Source of the DNA: Candidatus Rokubacteria bacterium 13_1_40CM_69_27
Lineage (GTDB): Bacteria; Methylomirabilota; Methylomirabilia; Rokubacteriales; CSP1-6
Assembly: GCA_001917535.1 (NCBI GenBank)
Contig: MNEF01000094.1
Span: 1 to 64,000, forward strand
Length of the DNA stretch: 64,000 bases
Direction of reading: 5' to 3'
The stretch's first letter is position 1; every line of letters starts with the position of its first letter. Made by a program: the position numbers and the translations under genes. This document shows, one piece after another, positions 29,508 to 37,915 of this stretch. Under the pieces are notes generated by a model that had not been told where the DNA came from, did no database searches, and saw only the letters and a list, made by a program, of their open reading frames with translations.

Positions 29508-30704
29508 TTGGATTTCTCGCTGACCCCTGAACAAGAAGCCTTCCGGACTCACGTGCGCTCGTGGCTCAAAGCCAACATGCCGCCGGAGTGGAGCGAGCGG
29601 CTGGTGGCCAGCTCCGACATCCCGCGCCCCGAGGCCTACGAACTCCTCCGCCGGTGGCAGCGTCAGCTCTACGAGGCCGGGTTCATCGGGCTCACGTGGC
29701 CCAAGGAGTACGGAGGCCGCAGCCTCACCTTCATGGAGGAGATGATCCTCCACGAGGAGATGGCGCTGGCCAAGGCGCCGCCGATCCTCAATGTCCTGGG
29801 GGTGGGCATGGCGGGGCCGACGATCATCGCCTACGGCAGCGAGGCCCAGAAGAAGCGGCACCTGGCCAGGATCCTGTCCTGCGAGGAGATCTGGTGTCAG
29901 GGCTACTCCGAGCCCAACGCCGGCTCGGACCTGGCCTCGCTGCAGACGCGGGCGGTGAAGGACGGCGAGCACTTTGTGGTCAACGGTCAGAAGGTCTGGA
30001 CGTCGCTGGCCCACGTGGCCGACTGGATGATGCTGCTGGCCCGCACCGATCCCGACGCCCCCCGGCACAAGGGGATCACCTACTTCCTGCTCGACATGCG
30101 CTCGCCGGGCGTGACGGTGAAGCCGCTCCGCCAGATCACCGGCGACCCCGAGTTCAACGAGGTCTTCTTCGACAACGTCCGCGTGCACGAGAGTCAGGTG
30201 CTGGGCGGCGTCAACAACGGCTGGCAGGTCGGGCTGACGACGCTGATGTACGAGCGCCTGGCCCTCGGCTTCGGATTGCAAGTCAGGCTGCGCATCGCCC
30301 TGGACGGGCTCATCGAGATGGCGCGCCGGATGGAGAAGCACGGGCGCGTGACCACCAAGGACCCGCTCATGCGGCAGAAGCTCGCCCAGCTCTGGATCGA
30401 CACCGAGTGCCTGAAGCTGACGGGCGCCCGCGCCATCACGCGCCTGCTGCGCGGCGAGATGCCGGGGCCCGAGGCCTCCACCGGCAAGATGGGCTGGGTC
30501 GACACGCACCAGCGGCTGCAGGAGATCGCCATGGAGATCCAGGGGCCCTACGCGCAGCTGCCGCGCGGCTCCGACTGGGCGGTGGAGGGCGGCCTCTGGC
30601 AGTATAGCTTCCTCCGCTCGCGCGCCAACTCCATCGAGGGGGGCACCACCGAGGTCCAGAAGAACATCATCGGCGAGCGCATCCTCGGCTTGCCCAAGGG
30701 GTAG
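29508..30704 (+). CDS. Acyl-CoA dehydrogenase
   Basis: 398 residues from TTG at 29508 (DFSLTPEQEAF next), eight or so bases after GGGAGGG; the upstream GTG/ATG frames run through the promoter. FAD-dependent fold: EYGGRSLTFMEEMIL, QGYSEPNAGSDLASLQTRA, GQKVWTSLAHVADW, and the C-terminal IEGGTTEVQKNIIGERILG. It introduces a double bond into an acyl-CoA thioester and passes electrons to ETF. Paired with a second, divergent acyl-CoA dehydrogenase 78 bases downstream, an arrangement common in aromatic, steroid or terpenoid acid degradation where the two form a heteromer. Confidence 0.93.
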   Translation: MDFSLTPEQEAFRTHVRSWLKANMPPEWSERLVASSDIPRPEAYELLRRWQRQLYEAGFIGLTWPKEYGGRSLTFMEEMILHEEMALAKAPPILNVLGVGMAGPTIIAYGSEAQKKRHLARILSCEEIWCQGYSEPNAGSDLASLQTRAVKDGEHFVVNGQKVWTSLAHVADWMMLLARTDPDAPRHKGITYFLLDMRSPGVTVKPLRQITGDPEFNEVFFDNVRVHESQVLGGVNNGWQVGLTTLMYERLALGFGLQVRLRIALDGLIEMARRMEKHGRVTTKDPLMRQKLAQLWIDTECLKLTGARAITRLLRGEMPGPEASTGKMGWVDTHQRLQEIAMEIQGPYAQLPRGSDWAVEGGLWQYSFLRSRANSIEGGTTEVQKNIIGERILGLPKG

Positions 30705-30782
30705 AGGTCGTGCGAGCCGCAGGGCGCCCGGGCAGCCGCAGGCGGACCGCGCCCGAGGCGAGCCTGTGAAGGGGTAGGGACA

Positions 30783-31922
30783 ATGGACTTCGGCTTCAGC
30801 CCAGAGCAAGAGATGCTCCGCGCCACGGCGCGGAAGTTTCTGGAGAACGAGTGCACGTCATCGTACGTCCGCGATCGCATGATCGAGCCGGGCGGCACGA
30901 CCGACGAGTTCTGGGCCAAGCTCGCCGAGCAGGGCTGGCTGGGCCTGATCTATCCCGAAGAATACGGCGGCAGCGGGCTCAACTTCGTCGATCTCACCGT
31001 CCTGATGGAGGAGATGGGACGGGTGGTGATGCCCGGCCCGTTCTTCTCCACGGTGTTGCTGGGTGGGCTCGCGATCCTCGAAGCGGGCTCGACGGAGCAG
31101 AAGAAGCAATGGCTGCCCAAAGTCGCGACGGGCCAGACCAAGGTTGCTCTGGCCTGGACGGAGCCGAACGCGCGCTGGGACGCCGCGGGGGTGACGGCCG
31201 CCGCCAAGCCGGCGAACGGCGGCTTTGTGCTGTCGGGCACCAAGCTCTTCGTCCTGGACGCCCACATCGCGGACGTGCTCGTCGTCGTGGCCCGGACGAC
31301 CGAGGGCCAGCAGCCCGAGCGGGGCGTGAGCCTCTTCCTCGTCCCCCAGGGCGCGGCCGGGCTCGAGGTCAAGCTGCTGCCCACCATGGACCAGACGCGC
31401 AAACTCTGCGAGGTCGCGCTCCACGACGTGCGCGTTCCGGCCTCCGCGCTGCTGGGGCCGAAGGACGGCGGCTGGCCGCCGCTCGGTCGCGTGATCGAGC
31501 GGGCGACGGTGGGGCTCTGCGCCGAGATGTGCGGGGGCGCCCAGAAGGTCCTCGACCTGACCGTCGAGTACGCGAAGATCCGCATCGCCTTCGGCAAGCC
31601 GATCGGTGCCTATCAGGGCGTCAAGCACAAGGCCGCCGACATGCTGGTGGACGTCGAGAACGCCAAGTCGCTGACGTACTACGCCGCCTGGTCGGTGGAC
31701 GAGAACGTGCCGGAGGCGGCGCTGGCCGTCTCGATGGCCAAGGCCTACGCCTCCGACGCGTACCGCAAGGTGGCCGGCGCCGGCATCCAGCTCCACGGCG
31801 GCATCGGCTTCACCTGGGAGCACGACCTGCACCTCTACTTCAAGCGGGCGAAGTCCTCCGAGCTCACCTTCGGCGACGCGACCTACCACCGGGAGAGGGT
31901 GGCGCAGCTCATCAACCTCTAG
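30783..31922 (+). CDS. Acyl-CoA dehydrogenase, second subunit type
   Basis: 379 residues from ATG at 30783 after GGGGTAGGGA. Contains YPEEYGGSGLNFVDLT, ALAWTEPNARWDAAGV, FGKPIGAYQGVKHKAADMLVDVE and QLHGGIGFTWEHDLHLYFKRAKSSEL, all of the acyl-CoA dehydrogenase fold. The common Glu catalytic-base position differs from the first copy, consistent with a heterotetrameric FadE pair. Repeat copy C follows the stop. Confidence 0.92.
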   Translation: MDFGFSPEQEMLRATARKFLENECTSSYVRDRMIEPGGTTDEFWAKLAEQGWLGLIYPEEYGGSGLNFVDLTVLMEEMGRVVMPGPFFSTVLLGGLAILEAGSTEQKKQWLPKVATGQTKVALAWTEPNARWDAAGVTAAAKPANGGFVLSGTKLFVLDAHIADVLVVVARTTEGQQPERGVSLFLVPQGAAGLEVKLLPTMDQTRKLCEVALHDVRVPASALLGPKDGGWPPLGRVIERATVGLCAEMCGGAQKVLDLTVEYAKIRIAFGKPIGAYQGVKHKAADMLVDVENAKSLTYYAAWSVDENVPEAALAVSMAKAYASDAYRKVAGAGIQLHGGIGFTWEHDLHLYFKRAKSSELTFGDATYHRERVAQLINL

Positions 31923-31945
31923 ACTCGGAGGCGGGCTTCTAGACT

Positions 31946-32018
31946 CGGAGGGGAGCTTCGCCCCCCTTCCGATGCCTCCCCCAGGCTCCGATTGCGCGGG
32001 CAAAGCCCGCGCTCGAAC
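31946..32018 (+). repeat. Two-hairpin intergenic repeat, copy C
   Basis: Stem 1 is CGGAGGGGAG-CTTCG-CCCCCCTTCCG (31946-31971), then a GCCTCCCCCAGG linker, stem 2 GCGCGGGCAAAGCCCGCGC (31994-32012) and TCGAAC. A partial duplicate of the stem 1 left arm (ACTCGGAGGCGGGCTTCTAG, 31923-31942) precedes it. It starts 24 bases after the acyl-CoA dehydrogenase stop, same strand. Confidence 0.85.
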
Positions 32019-32048
32019 CCCCCACTTCCCGGCGCGGCGAACGACCTC

Positions 32049-32054
32049 TATATT
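32049..32054 (+). promoter_or_regulatory. -10 element for the Nudix gene
   Basis: TATATT lies nine bases before the Nudix ATG, immediately after repeat copy C. No clear -35; a nearly leaderless transcript is predicted. Confidence 0.4.
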
Positions 32055-32063
32055 GGCGGTGCG

Positions 32064-32876
32064 ATGAGCGCCCCCCTGTCGCCGGTCGAGCCCAAGCCGG
32101 CCTCCTCCGTGCTCCTGGTCCGCCCGGCGCCGACGAGTGCCCCCGAGCCGCTCGAGGTCTACATGATCCGGCGCCAGAAGGGGATGAAGTTCCTGGGCGG
32201 CTACTACGCGTTTCCCGGCGGCAAGGTGGATCCTTCCGACCGCTCGCTGCAGAGCCTGGCGTGCTGCTACGGCCTGTCCCCCGAGGCGGCCGAGACGATC
32301 TTTCCCGGCGGCGGCCTGCCGGCGCTGGCGTACTGGGTGACGGCGGTACGCGAGCTGCTCGAGGAGAGCGGGCTCCTGCTGGCCTGCGACGCGCAGGGGC
32401 GGCCGATCGACGCCCGCCAGCCGCCCGTCGCCGACGCCGTCGAGCGCGTGCGCAAGGCGCTCATGGACGACGAGGCGCCCTTCGCGGTGCTGCTGGCGCG
32501 GGAGAACTGGTCCTGCGACCTGCGCCCGCTCCGTTACCTCTCCCACTTCATCACGCCCACGGCCAGTCCGATCCGCTTCAGCGCCCGCTTCTTTCTCTGT
32601 CCGCTTCCCGCCGACCAGGCCCCGCGCCTGTTCACCGAGGAAACGTCGGAGGGCTTCTGGATCGCGCCCGGCGAGGGCTACCGGCGCTTCTGCGCGGGCA
32701 AGATGGACATGGCCGAGCCGGCCGAGTACGGGCTCGGCTACCTGGCCCAGTTCGAGTCGCTGGACGCGCTGTGGACGGCCCACGCCGACGGCCGCCACAA
32801 GTTCCACGGCATCATCGACCGCATCGACCAGTTCTGGAAGACCTTCGACTGGAAGGCGAATCGCTGGCGCCGGTGA
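32064..32876 (+). CDS. Nudix hydrolase, NUDT19/CoA-diphosphatase-like
   Basis: 270 residues from ATG at 32064. The Nudix box is split by an insertion: FPGGKVDPSD, then about 45 residues later AVRELLEESGLLL. This long insertion, the opening SVLLVRPAP and the C-terminal ETSEGFWIAPGEGYRRF region resemble NUDT19 (RP2), which cleaves CoA and acyl-CoAs. That fits its place between acyl-CoA dehydrogenases and a CoA ligase remnant. Its stop overlaps a possible GTG start of the next gene. Confidence 0.85.
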   Translation: MSAPLSPVEPKPASSVLLVRPAPTSAPEPLEVYMIRRQKGMKFLGGYYAFPGGKVDPSDRSLQSLACCYGLSPEAAETIFPGGGLPALAYWVTAVRELLEESGLLLACDAQGRPIDARQPPVADAVERVRKALMDDEAPFAVLLARENWSCDLRPLRYLSHFITPTASPIRFSARFFLCPLPADQAPRLFTEETSEGFWIAPGEGYRRFCAGKMDMAEPAEYGLGYLAQFESLDALWTAHADGRHKFHGIIDRIDQFWKTFDWKANRWRR

Positions 32877-32881
32877 CGTCG

Positions 32882-33442
32882 ATGGCCAATGCCGTCACCG
32901 CCTTCCTCGACGCCCGTTTGACCGCCCACGCGGGCGACCGATCCGCGATCGTCACGCCGTCGGCGACGATCACCTATCGTGACCTCGTCGCCCTCGTCAA
33001 TCGGATGGGCAGCAGCCCCTTCTACTGGAACCGAGCGGAGCAGTCACGGCGCGCGTTCGTCGGTGAGTGGTTCAGGACCGGCGACGTCTACGCGCGCGAC
33101 GCCGAGGGCTTCTATCACCATCGCGGCCGGCAAGACGACCTCTTCAAGGTCGCCGGGATGTGGGTGGCACCGGGCGACGTCGAGACGGCTCTGCTCGCCC
33201 ATCCCGACGTGGCCGAGGCCGGCGTGGTGGGCGCCGTCGACGAGAGCGGGCTCACCAAGCCCTTCGCGTTCGTCGTGCCCAAAACGGGAGCGGAGGCGGC
33301 GCTGGCCGGCGCCCTGGAGCGACTGACGGAGGAGAAGCTCGCCCCCCACCAGCGTCCCCGGCGGATCTTCATCGTCCCCGAGCTGCCGCGCACGGCCACC
33401 GGCAAGCTCCAGCGCTCCCTCCTGCGCGCCCGCGTTCGCTGA
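32882..33442 (+). CDS. Benzoate-CoA ligase family protein with the catalytic core deleted in frame
   Basis: 186 residues from ATG at 32882 (a GTG at 32873 overlaps the Nudix stop as GTGA). Residues 1-43 match the start of benzoate-CoA ligases (FLDARLTAHAGDRSAI, TITYRDLVALVNRMG). At residue ~44 the sequence jumps to the C-terminal part: PFYWNRAEQSRRAFVGEWF, RTGDVYARDAEGFYHHRG, and the end PRTATGKLQRSLLR with the catalytic Lys. The AMP-binding P-loop and acyl pocket, about 350 residues in relatives, are missing, with no frameshift or stop. The downstream thioesterase start overlaps the stop (TGATG). It cannot form the acyl-adenylate alone; it may be a relic, a docking protein or an assembly artefact. 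Confidence 0.85.
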   Translation: MANAVTAFLDARLTAHAGDRSAIVTPSATITYRDLVALVNRMGSSPFYWNRAEQSRRAFVGEWFRTGDVYARDAEGFYHHRGRQDDLFKVAGMWVAPGDVETALLAHPDVAEAGVVGAVDESGLTKPFAFVVPKTGAEAALAGALERLTEEKLAPHQRPRRIFIVPELPRTATGKLQRSLLRARVR

Positions 33443-33873
33443 TGGCGACGCACACGACCACGGTCCGCGTGCGGTGGAGCGAGTCCGACCCCGCCGGCAT
33501 CGTCTTCTACCCCCGCTTCTTCGAGTGGTACGATCTCGGCACCGAGGCGATGTTCGAGTCGGTGGGGCTGCCGTGGCCGGAGCTGTTCCCCAAGTACGAC
33601 ATCGTCGGGGTGCCGATCGTGGAGTCGGGATCCACCTTCCTGGTGGCGGTGCGCTACGGCGACGTGGTGTCGATCCGGTCCAGCGTCGCCTGGGTCAAGG
33701 AGAAGACCTTTCGCATGGAGCACGAGATCTCGGTGGGGGGCAGCCTCTGCGCGCGCGGCTTCGAGATCCGCGCCTGGGTGGGCCGCCCGGAGATGCCGGG
33801 CGGGCGGCTTCGGACCAGGCCGATCCCCGAGGAGGTCGCCCACCGGCTCACGGAGGGGGCCAGCCATGGGTGA
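33442..33873 (+). CDS. Acyl-CoA thioesterase, 4-hydroxybenzoyl-CoA thioesterase family
   Basis: 143 residues from ATG at 33442. Hot-dog fold with the family motif VRWSESDPAGIVFYPRFFEWYD, where the Asp (D17 region, SDPAGIVFY) is the catalytic carboxylate of the Pseudomonas-type 4HBT enzymes. Then IVESGSTFLVAVRYGDVV and VKEKTFRMEHEI. Hydrolyses an aromatic or related acyl-CoA to the free acid. Coupled by overlap to the ligase remnant upstream and to the LigB gene downstream (8-base overlap). Confidence 0.9.
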   Translation: MATHTTTVRVRWSESDPAGIVFYPRFFEWYDLGTEAMFESVGLPWPELFPKYDIVGVPIVESGSTFLVAVRYGDVVSIRSSVAWVKEKTFRMEHEISVGGSLCARGFEIRAWVGRPEMPGGRLRTRPIPEEVAHRLTEGASHG

Positions 33874-34696
33874 GCTGATCGCGGTCTACCTCACGGTTCA
33901 TACGCCCCGCTACTGCACGTACGAGACGGCCTTCGCCGGCAAGCTCGCCCACCCCGACTTCCGGGCCGTGCGCGACGGGCTGGTCGAGCAGGGCCGACAG
34001 CTGGCCGGCGTCCAGCCCGACGCCATCGTCATCAACTCCTGCCACCTCGTCGCCACCTTCCCCACGGTCGTCGACGGTACCCCGCGGCATCGCGGCATCC
34101 TCACGGCGCAGGAGGCCCCCGAGCTGATCCACGGCGTCGAGTACGACTTCCCCGGAGACTACGAGCTGGCCTCGGCCATCATCGACCGTGGCCGGGCGGC
34201 CGGTCACGTGTGCACGCTCGCCGCCGACGTGCATTACCCGCTGGACTACGGGACCGTCATGCCGCTCGTGTGTTATCTCGACCGGACCCAGCGGATTCCC
34301 GTGGTGCCGGTCTCCGTCACGCTGGCCAACGACCTGGAGGAGTGCTTCACGTGGGGCCAGTACGTCGTGCGGGCGGTGCGCGAGCGCCGGCGCCGGGCGG
34401 CGTTCGTCGCCAGCGGCAGCGTCAGCCACAAGCTGGTCCGCGGTCCCGAGCGGTGGCCGAGCCCGGAGGACCAGGAGCTGGACCACCGGTTCGCGCGGAT
34501 GCTGGCCGACGGCGAGTACGAGAAGCTCTGGGCGTGGCTGCCGGAGTACGCGGAGACGGTGGAGGCGGAGATGGGGGGGCGGCACCTGGCGATGATGCTG
34601 GGGGCGATCCTCGAGTCCGGCCGGCGCTTCGCGGCGGCGCTGCACGCCTACGGGCCGTCCTCGGGCAGCGGCAACTACGTCATTTCGCTCTCCTGA
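33866..34696 (+). CDS. LigB-type (class III) extradiol ring-cleavage dioxygenase
   Basis: 276 residues. The class III fold shows H12 (TVHTPRY), H60 (NSCHLVATF), a middle segment with AADVHYPLDYGTVMPLV, and FVASGSVSHKLVRG, matching LigB/HpaD-like subunits that bind non-heme Fe(II). It should cleave a catechol-type ring next to the diol (protocatechuate, homoprotocatechuate or a relative). Overlap with the thioesterase gene suggests the free aromatic acid it releases is a precursor of the diol. No hydroxylase or ring-cleavage follow-up enzyme is present. Confidence 0.85.
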   Translation: MGELIAVYLTVHTPRYCTYETAFAGKLAHPDFRAVRDGLVEQGRQLAGVQPDAIVINSCHLVATFPTVVDGTPRHRGILTAQEAPELIHGVEYDFPGDYELASAIIDRGRAAGHVCTLAADVHYPLDYGTVMPLVCYLDRTQRIPVVPVSVTLANDLEECFTWGQYVVRAVRERRRRAAFVASGSVSHKLVRGPERWPSPEDQELDHRFARMLADGEYEKLWAWLPEYAETVEAEMGGRHLAMMLGAILESGRRFAAALHAYGPSSGSGNYVISLS

Positions 34697-34716
34697 CCCC
34701 GGGTGCTGGAACCCGG
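34697..34716 (+). terminator. Hairpin directly after the LigB gene
   Basis: CCGGGT-GCTGGA-ACCCGG hairpin starts 3 bases after the stop. No T-run follows, so it may be a weak terminator or an mRNA-end stabiliser. A TAGAAT box at 34733-34738 is 68 bases before livK and could be its -10. Confidence 0.4.
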
Positions 34717-34805
34717 ATGGCGCCTCTGCTAGAATCCCGCCGCTCTCAACGCATCATGCGGACCGTGCCCACCACGCACGGTACACGTACCAAGAGGAGG
34801 TAGCC

Positions 34806-35984
34806 GTGCGCACAACGATCCGGGCCAGCCTCATCTTCCTCCACACCGCCCTGATGGCGGTGAGCCCTGCGGCCGCGGCTGAGACCGTGAAGATCGGGTT
34901 CATCACCTCGCTCTCGGGGCCGGCCGGCATCATCGGCAAGCACATGAAGGACTCCGTCGAACTGGCCCTCGACCACCTGGGGCGGAAGGTGGGCGGGCTC
35001 GACGTCGAGATCATCTACGGCGACGACCAGCGCAAGCCCGACGTCGGCAAGCAGCTCGCCGACGAGATGCTCAAAAAGCACCGGGTGCACTTCGTCAGCG
35101 GCATCATCTGGTCCAACGTCATGCTGGCGGTGGCTCCCACTGTGACCCAGGCCGGCACCTTCATGATCGGCACCAACGCCGGACCGCACGAGCTGGCCGG
35201 CAAGATGTGCAACGAGCTCTTCTTCACGACCTCCTGGCAGAACGACCAGACGCCCGAGGCGATGGGCAAGTACATGCAAGACCAGGGCATCAGGGACGTG
35301 TACGCGATGGCGCCCAACTACGCCGCGGGCAAAGACATGATCTCGGGGTTCAAGCGCTACTTCAAAGGACGCGTCGTCGACGAGGTCTACACCAAGCTCG
35401 GCCAGCAGGACTACCAGGCGGAGATCAGCCAGATCCGGGCCGCCCACCCCAAGGCGGTCTTCGTCTTCTACCCCGGCGACATGGGCATCCAGTTCGTGAA
35501 GCAGTACGTCCAGGCCGGCCTCCGGGAGCAGATCCCGCTCTACTCGGTCTACACCATCGACGAGGTGACGCTGCCGGCCCTCAAGGAAGTCGCCGTCGGC
35601 ATCTTCGAGACCCGCTACTGGAGCCCCGATCTCAAGAACGAGGCCAACCAGAAGTACATCGGCGACTTCCGCAAGAAGTTCGGCTATACGCCCTCGTTCT
35701 ACGGAACACAGAGCTACGACGGCATACTGTTGATCGACTCGGCCGTGCGCGCGGTGAAGGGCGACCTCTCCAACCGGAAGGGCATGATCGCCGCCATGCG
35801 GAAGGCCGACTACAAGTCGACTCGCGGCACGTACACGTACAACGTGAACCATTTCCCGATCCAGAACTTCTACCTCCTCAAGACCGTGAAGGGCGCCGGC
35901 GGGGAGGTGGAGATGCAGATCCAGAAGACGGTCTTCGAGAACCACAAGGACGCCTACTACCAGGACTGTGGGATGAAGTGGTAG
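34806..35984 (+). CDS. Branched-chain amino-acid/aromatic acid ABC transporter, periplasmic binding protein
   Basis: 392 residues from GTG at 34806 after AAGAGGAGGTAGCC. Signal peptide about 1-25 (SLIFLHTALMAVSPAAAAE). Mature part begins TVKIGFITSLSGPAGIIGKHM and continues VEIIYGDDQRKPDVGKQLADEM, the type I periplasmic binding fold of the LivK family. It delivers substrate to LivHMGF encoded behind. Given the adjoining aromatic genes, an aromatic or other carboxylic acid is as likely as a branched-chain amino acid. A strong terminator follows, so it is probably expressed above the permease genes. Confidence 0.93.
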   Translation: MRTTIRASLIFLHTALMAVSPAAAAETVKIGFITSLSGPAGIIGKHMKDSVELALDHLGRKVGGLDVEIIYGDDQRKPDVGKQLADEMLKKHRVHFVSGIIWSNVMLAVAPTVTQAGTFMIGTNAGPHELAGKMCNELFFTTSWQNDQTPEAMGKYMQDQGIRDVYAMAPNYAAGKDMISGFKRYFKGRVVDEVYTKLGQQDYQAEISQIRAAHPKAVFVFYPGDMGIQFVKQYVQAGLREQIPLYSVYTIDEVTLPALKEVAVGIFETRYWSPDLKNEANQKYIGDFRKKFGYTPSFYGTQSYDGILLIDSAVRAVKGDLSNRKGMIAAMRKADYKSTRGTYTYNVNHFPIQNFYLLKTVKGAGGEVEMQIQKTVFENHKDAYYQDCGMKW

Positions 35985-36006
35985 TCGCGTCCGCGGTGCG
36001 GCACGC

Positions 36007-36037
36007 GGGGCGCGGTATCACCGCGCCCCCTTTTTTT
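36007..36037 (+). terminator. Intrinsic terminator or attenuator between binding protein and permease
   Basis: Perfect nine-pair stem GGGGCGCGG (36007-36015) and CCGCGCCCC (36021-36029), loop TATCA, then C and seven T. The only textbook rho-independent terminator in the window. Its position, 22 bases after the binding-protein stop and before livH, suggests partial termination to keep the binding protein in excess. Confidence 0.85.
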
Positions 36038-36048
36038 GGGCCTGCGCG

Positions 36049-36963
36049 ATGATCCTCCTCGTCCTCGAGCAGACGCTCAACGGCCTGCAGTACGGCGTCA
36101 TGCTGCTCCTGATGGCCGCCGGGCTGACGCTGGTCTTCGGGATCATGAACCTGGTCAACCTCGCCCACGGCTCGCTCTACATGGTCGGGGCCTACCTGGC
36201 CACCGGGTTCTACCAGTGGACGGGATCCTTCCTGGCATCGGTGGCGCTGGCGCTGGCCGCCACGCTGGTGGTCGGCATCGTGGTGGAGGTCGTCGCCCTC
36301 CGGACGCTGTATGAGCGGGACCACCTCGATCAGGTGCTGGCCACCTTCGGCCTGATCCTGTTCTTCAACGAGCTGATCGCGATCGTCTGGGGGCGCGCCG
36401 CGCTCTACTCGAGCCTGCCCGGGTGGTTGAGCGGGCACATGCAGGTGCTCCCCGGCGTGCGTTACCCCGTGTACCGTGCGCTCGTGATCCTCGTCGGCCT
36501 GGTGGTGGCGGCGCTGCTCTACCTGATGGTGACCCGGACTCGGCTCGGCATGCTCATCCGGGCCGGCGCCAGCAACCGGACCATGGTGGCCGCGCTGGGC
36601 GTCAACATCCGCCTGCTCTACACGGTGGTCTTCGGCGTCGGCGCCGCGCTGGCCGGCCTGGCCGGGCTCATCGCCGGTCCCATCTACGCCGTCCAGCCCG
36701 GTATGGGCGAGCAGATCCTGATCCAGGTCTTCGTGGTGATCGTCATCGGCGGCATCGGATCGATCCGCGGGGCGGTGGTCGGCGCCGTCATCGTGGGCAT
36801 GGTGGACACGCTCGGCCGCGCGTTTCTGAAGCCGGTGCTGAGCATCGTGCTCTCGCCATCGGCCGCCGACACCGCCGGACCCGCCCTGGCCTCGATGCTG
36901 ATCTACATGCTCATGGCCGCCGTGCTGGCCGTCCGCCCGCAGGGCCTGTTCCCGGTCCGCTAG
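36049..36963 (+). CDS. livH: Branched-chain ABC transporter permease LivH
   Basis: 304 residues, mostly hydrophobic, with about eight helices. Typical LivH features: LEQTLNGLQYGVMLLLMAAG, GLTLVFGIMNLVNLAHGSLYM, and VVIVIGGIGSIRGAVVGA, the EAA-like coupling region. One of two membrane subunits moving substrate through the inner membrane. The gene begins 11 bases after the terminator T-run; GTG/ATG is preceded by a weak ribosome site, so it likely depends on read-through. Confidence 0.95.
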   Translation: MILLVLEQTLNGLQYGVMLLLMAAGLTLVFGIMNLVNLAHGSLYMVGAYLATGFYQWTGSFLASVALALAATLVVGIVVEVVALRTLYERDHLDQVLATFGLILFFNELIAIVWGRAALYSSLPGWLSGHMQVLPGVRYPVYRALVILVGLVVAALLYLMVTRTRLGMLIRAGASNRTMVAALGVNIRLLYTVVFGVGAALAGLAGLIAGPIYAVQPGMGEQILIQVFVVIVIGGIGSIRGAVVGAVIVGMVDTLGRAFLKPVLSIVLSPSAADTAGPALASMLIYMLMAAVLAVRPQGLFPVR

Positions 36964-36967
36964 CGTT

Positions 36968-37915
36968 ATGGCGCGATCGCCGCGGGCCCTCACGCTCGCC
37001 GCCGGCGTCCTGATGCTGGCGCTGGTGCCGGTGGCGGCCGAGCTCCTTGACCAGCCCTTCTACGTGGACCTGTTCCGGCGCATCATGATCTTCGCCATCG
37101 CGGCCCTGAGCCTGGACCTGATTCTGGGCTACGGCGGTATGGTCAGCTTCGGGCACGCCGCCTACCTGGGGATCGGCGCCTATGCGGTGGGCGTCCTCAC
37201 CCACCACGGCATCGCCAACGGCTACCTCCAGTGGTCGCTGGCGATCCTCGGCTCGGCACTGGTCGCGCTCGCGATCGGGGCTGTCTCGATCCGGACCAGC
37301 GGCGTGTACTTCATCATGATCACGCTGGCCTTCACTCAGATGCTCTATTACCTCGGCATCAGCATCGAGGAGTACGGCGGGGACGACGGCATGCGGCTGG
37401 CGGTCCGGAGCCAGTTCCCCGGCCTGCTCGACCTCCGGAACGCGACCGCCTTCTACTACCTGGTCCTGGGCATCCTCCTCCTGTTTCTGCTCCTGGGCCA
37501 GCGGCTGGTCGACGCACGCTTTGGCATGGTCATCCGGGCCGCGCGGTCCAACGAGCCCCGGGCCCGGGCCATCGGGTTCTCGCCCTACCGCTACAAGCTG
37601 ACCGCCTTCGTCATCTCGGGGGCCATGTGCGGCCTGGCCGGCGCGCTGCTCGTCAACCAGACCGAGTACCTCACCCCCGAGTTCATGCACTGGACCCGCT
37701 CGGGCGAGATCATGTTCATGGTCATCCTGGGAGGCATCGGGACCCTGATGGGCCCCGTGCTCGGCGCCGCCGTCTTCCTGTTGCTCGAGGACGTGTTGTC
37801 GGCGTGGACAGTGCACTGGCAGATCATCCTCGGACCCTTCCTGGTGCTGGTCGTGCTGTTCGCCAAGAAGGGGCTGATCGGGCTCGTGCCGGACGAGGCG
37901 GCACCCGGTGGGTGA
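36968..37915 (+). CDS. livM: Branched-chain ABC transporter permease LivM
   Basis: 315 residues. LSLDLILGYGGMVSFGHAAYLGIGAYAVG in the second helix pair and ILGGIGTLMGPVLGAAVFLLLEDVL near the end are characteristic of LivM. It pairs with LivH. Only four bases separate it from livH, and it overlaps livG by eight bases. Confidence 0.95.
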   Translation: MARSPRALTLAAGVLMLALVPVAAELLDQPFYVDLFRRIMIFAIAALSLDLILGYGGMVSFGHAAYLGIGAYAVGVLTHHGIANGYLQWSLAILGSALVALAIGAVSIRTSGVYFIMITLAFTQMLYYLGISIEEYGGDDGMRLAVRSQFPGLLDLRNATAFYYLVLGILLLFLLLGQRLVDARFGMVIRAARSNEPRARAIGFSPYRYKLTAFVISGAMCGLAGALLVNQTEYLTPEFMHWTRSGEIMFMVILGGIGTLMGPVLGAAVFLLLEDVLSAWTVHWQIILGPFLVLVVLFAKKGLIGLVPDEAAPGG

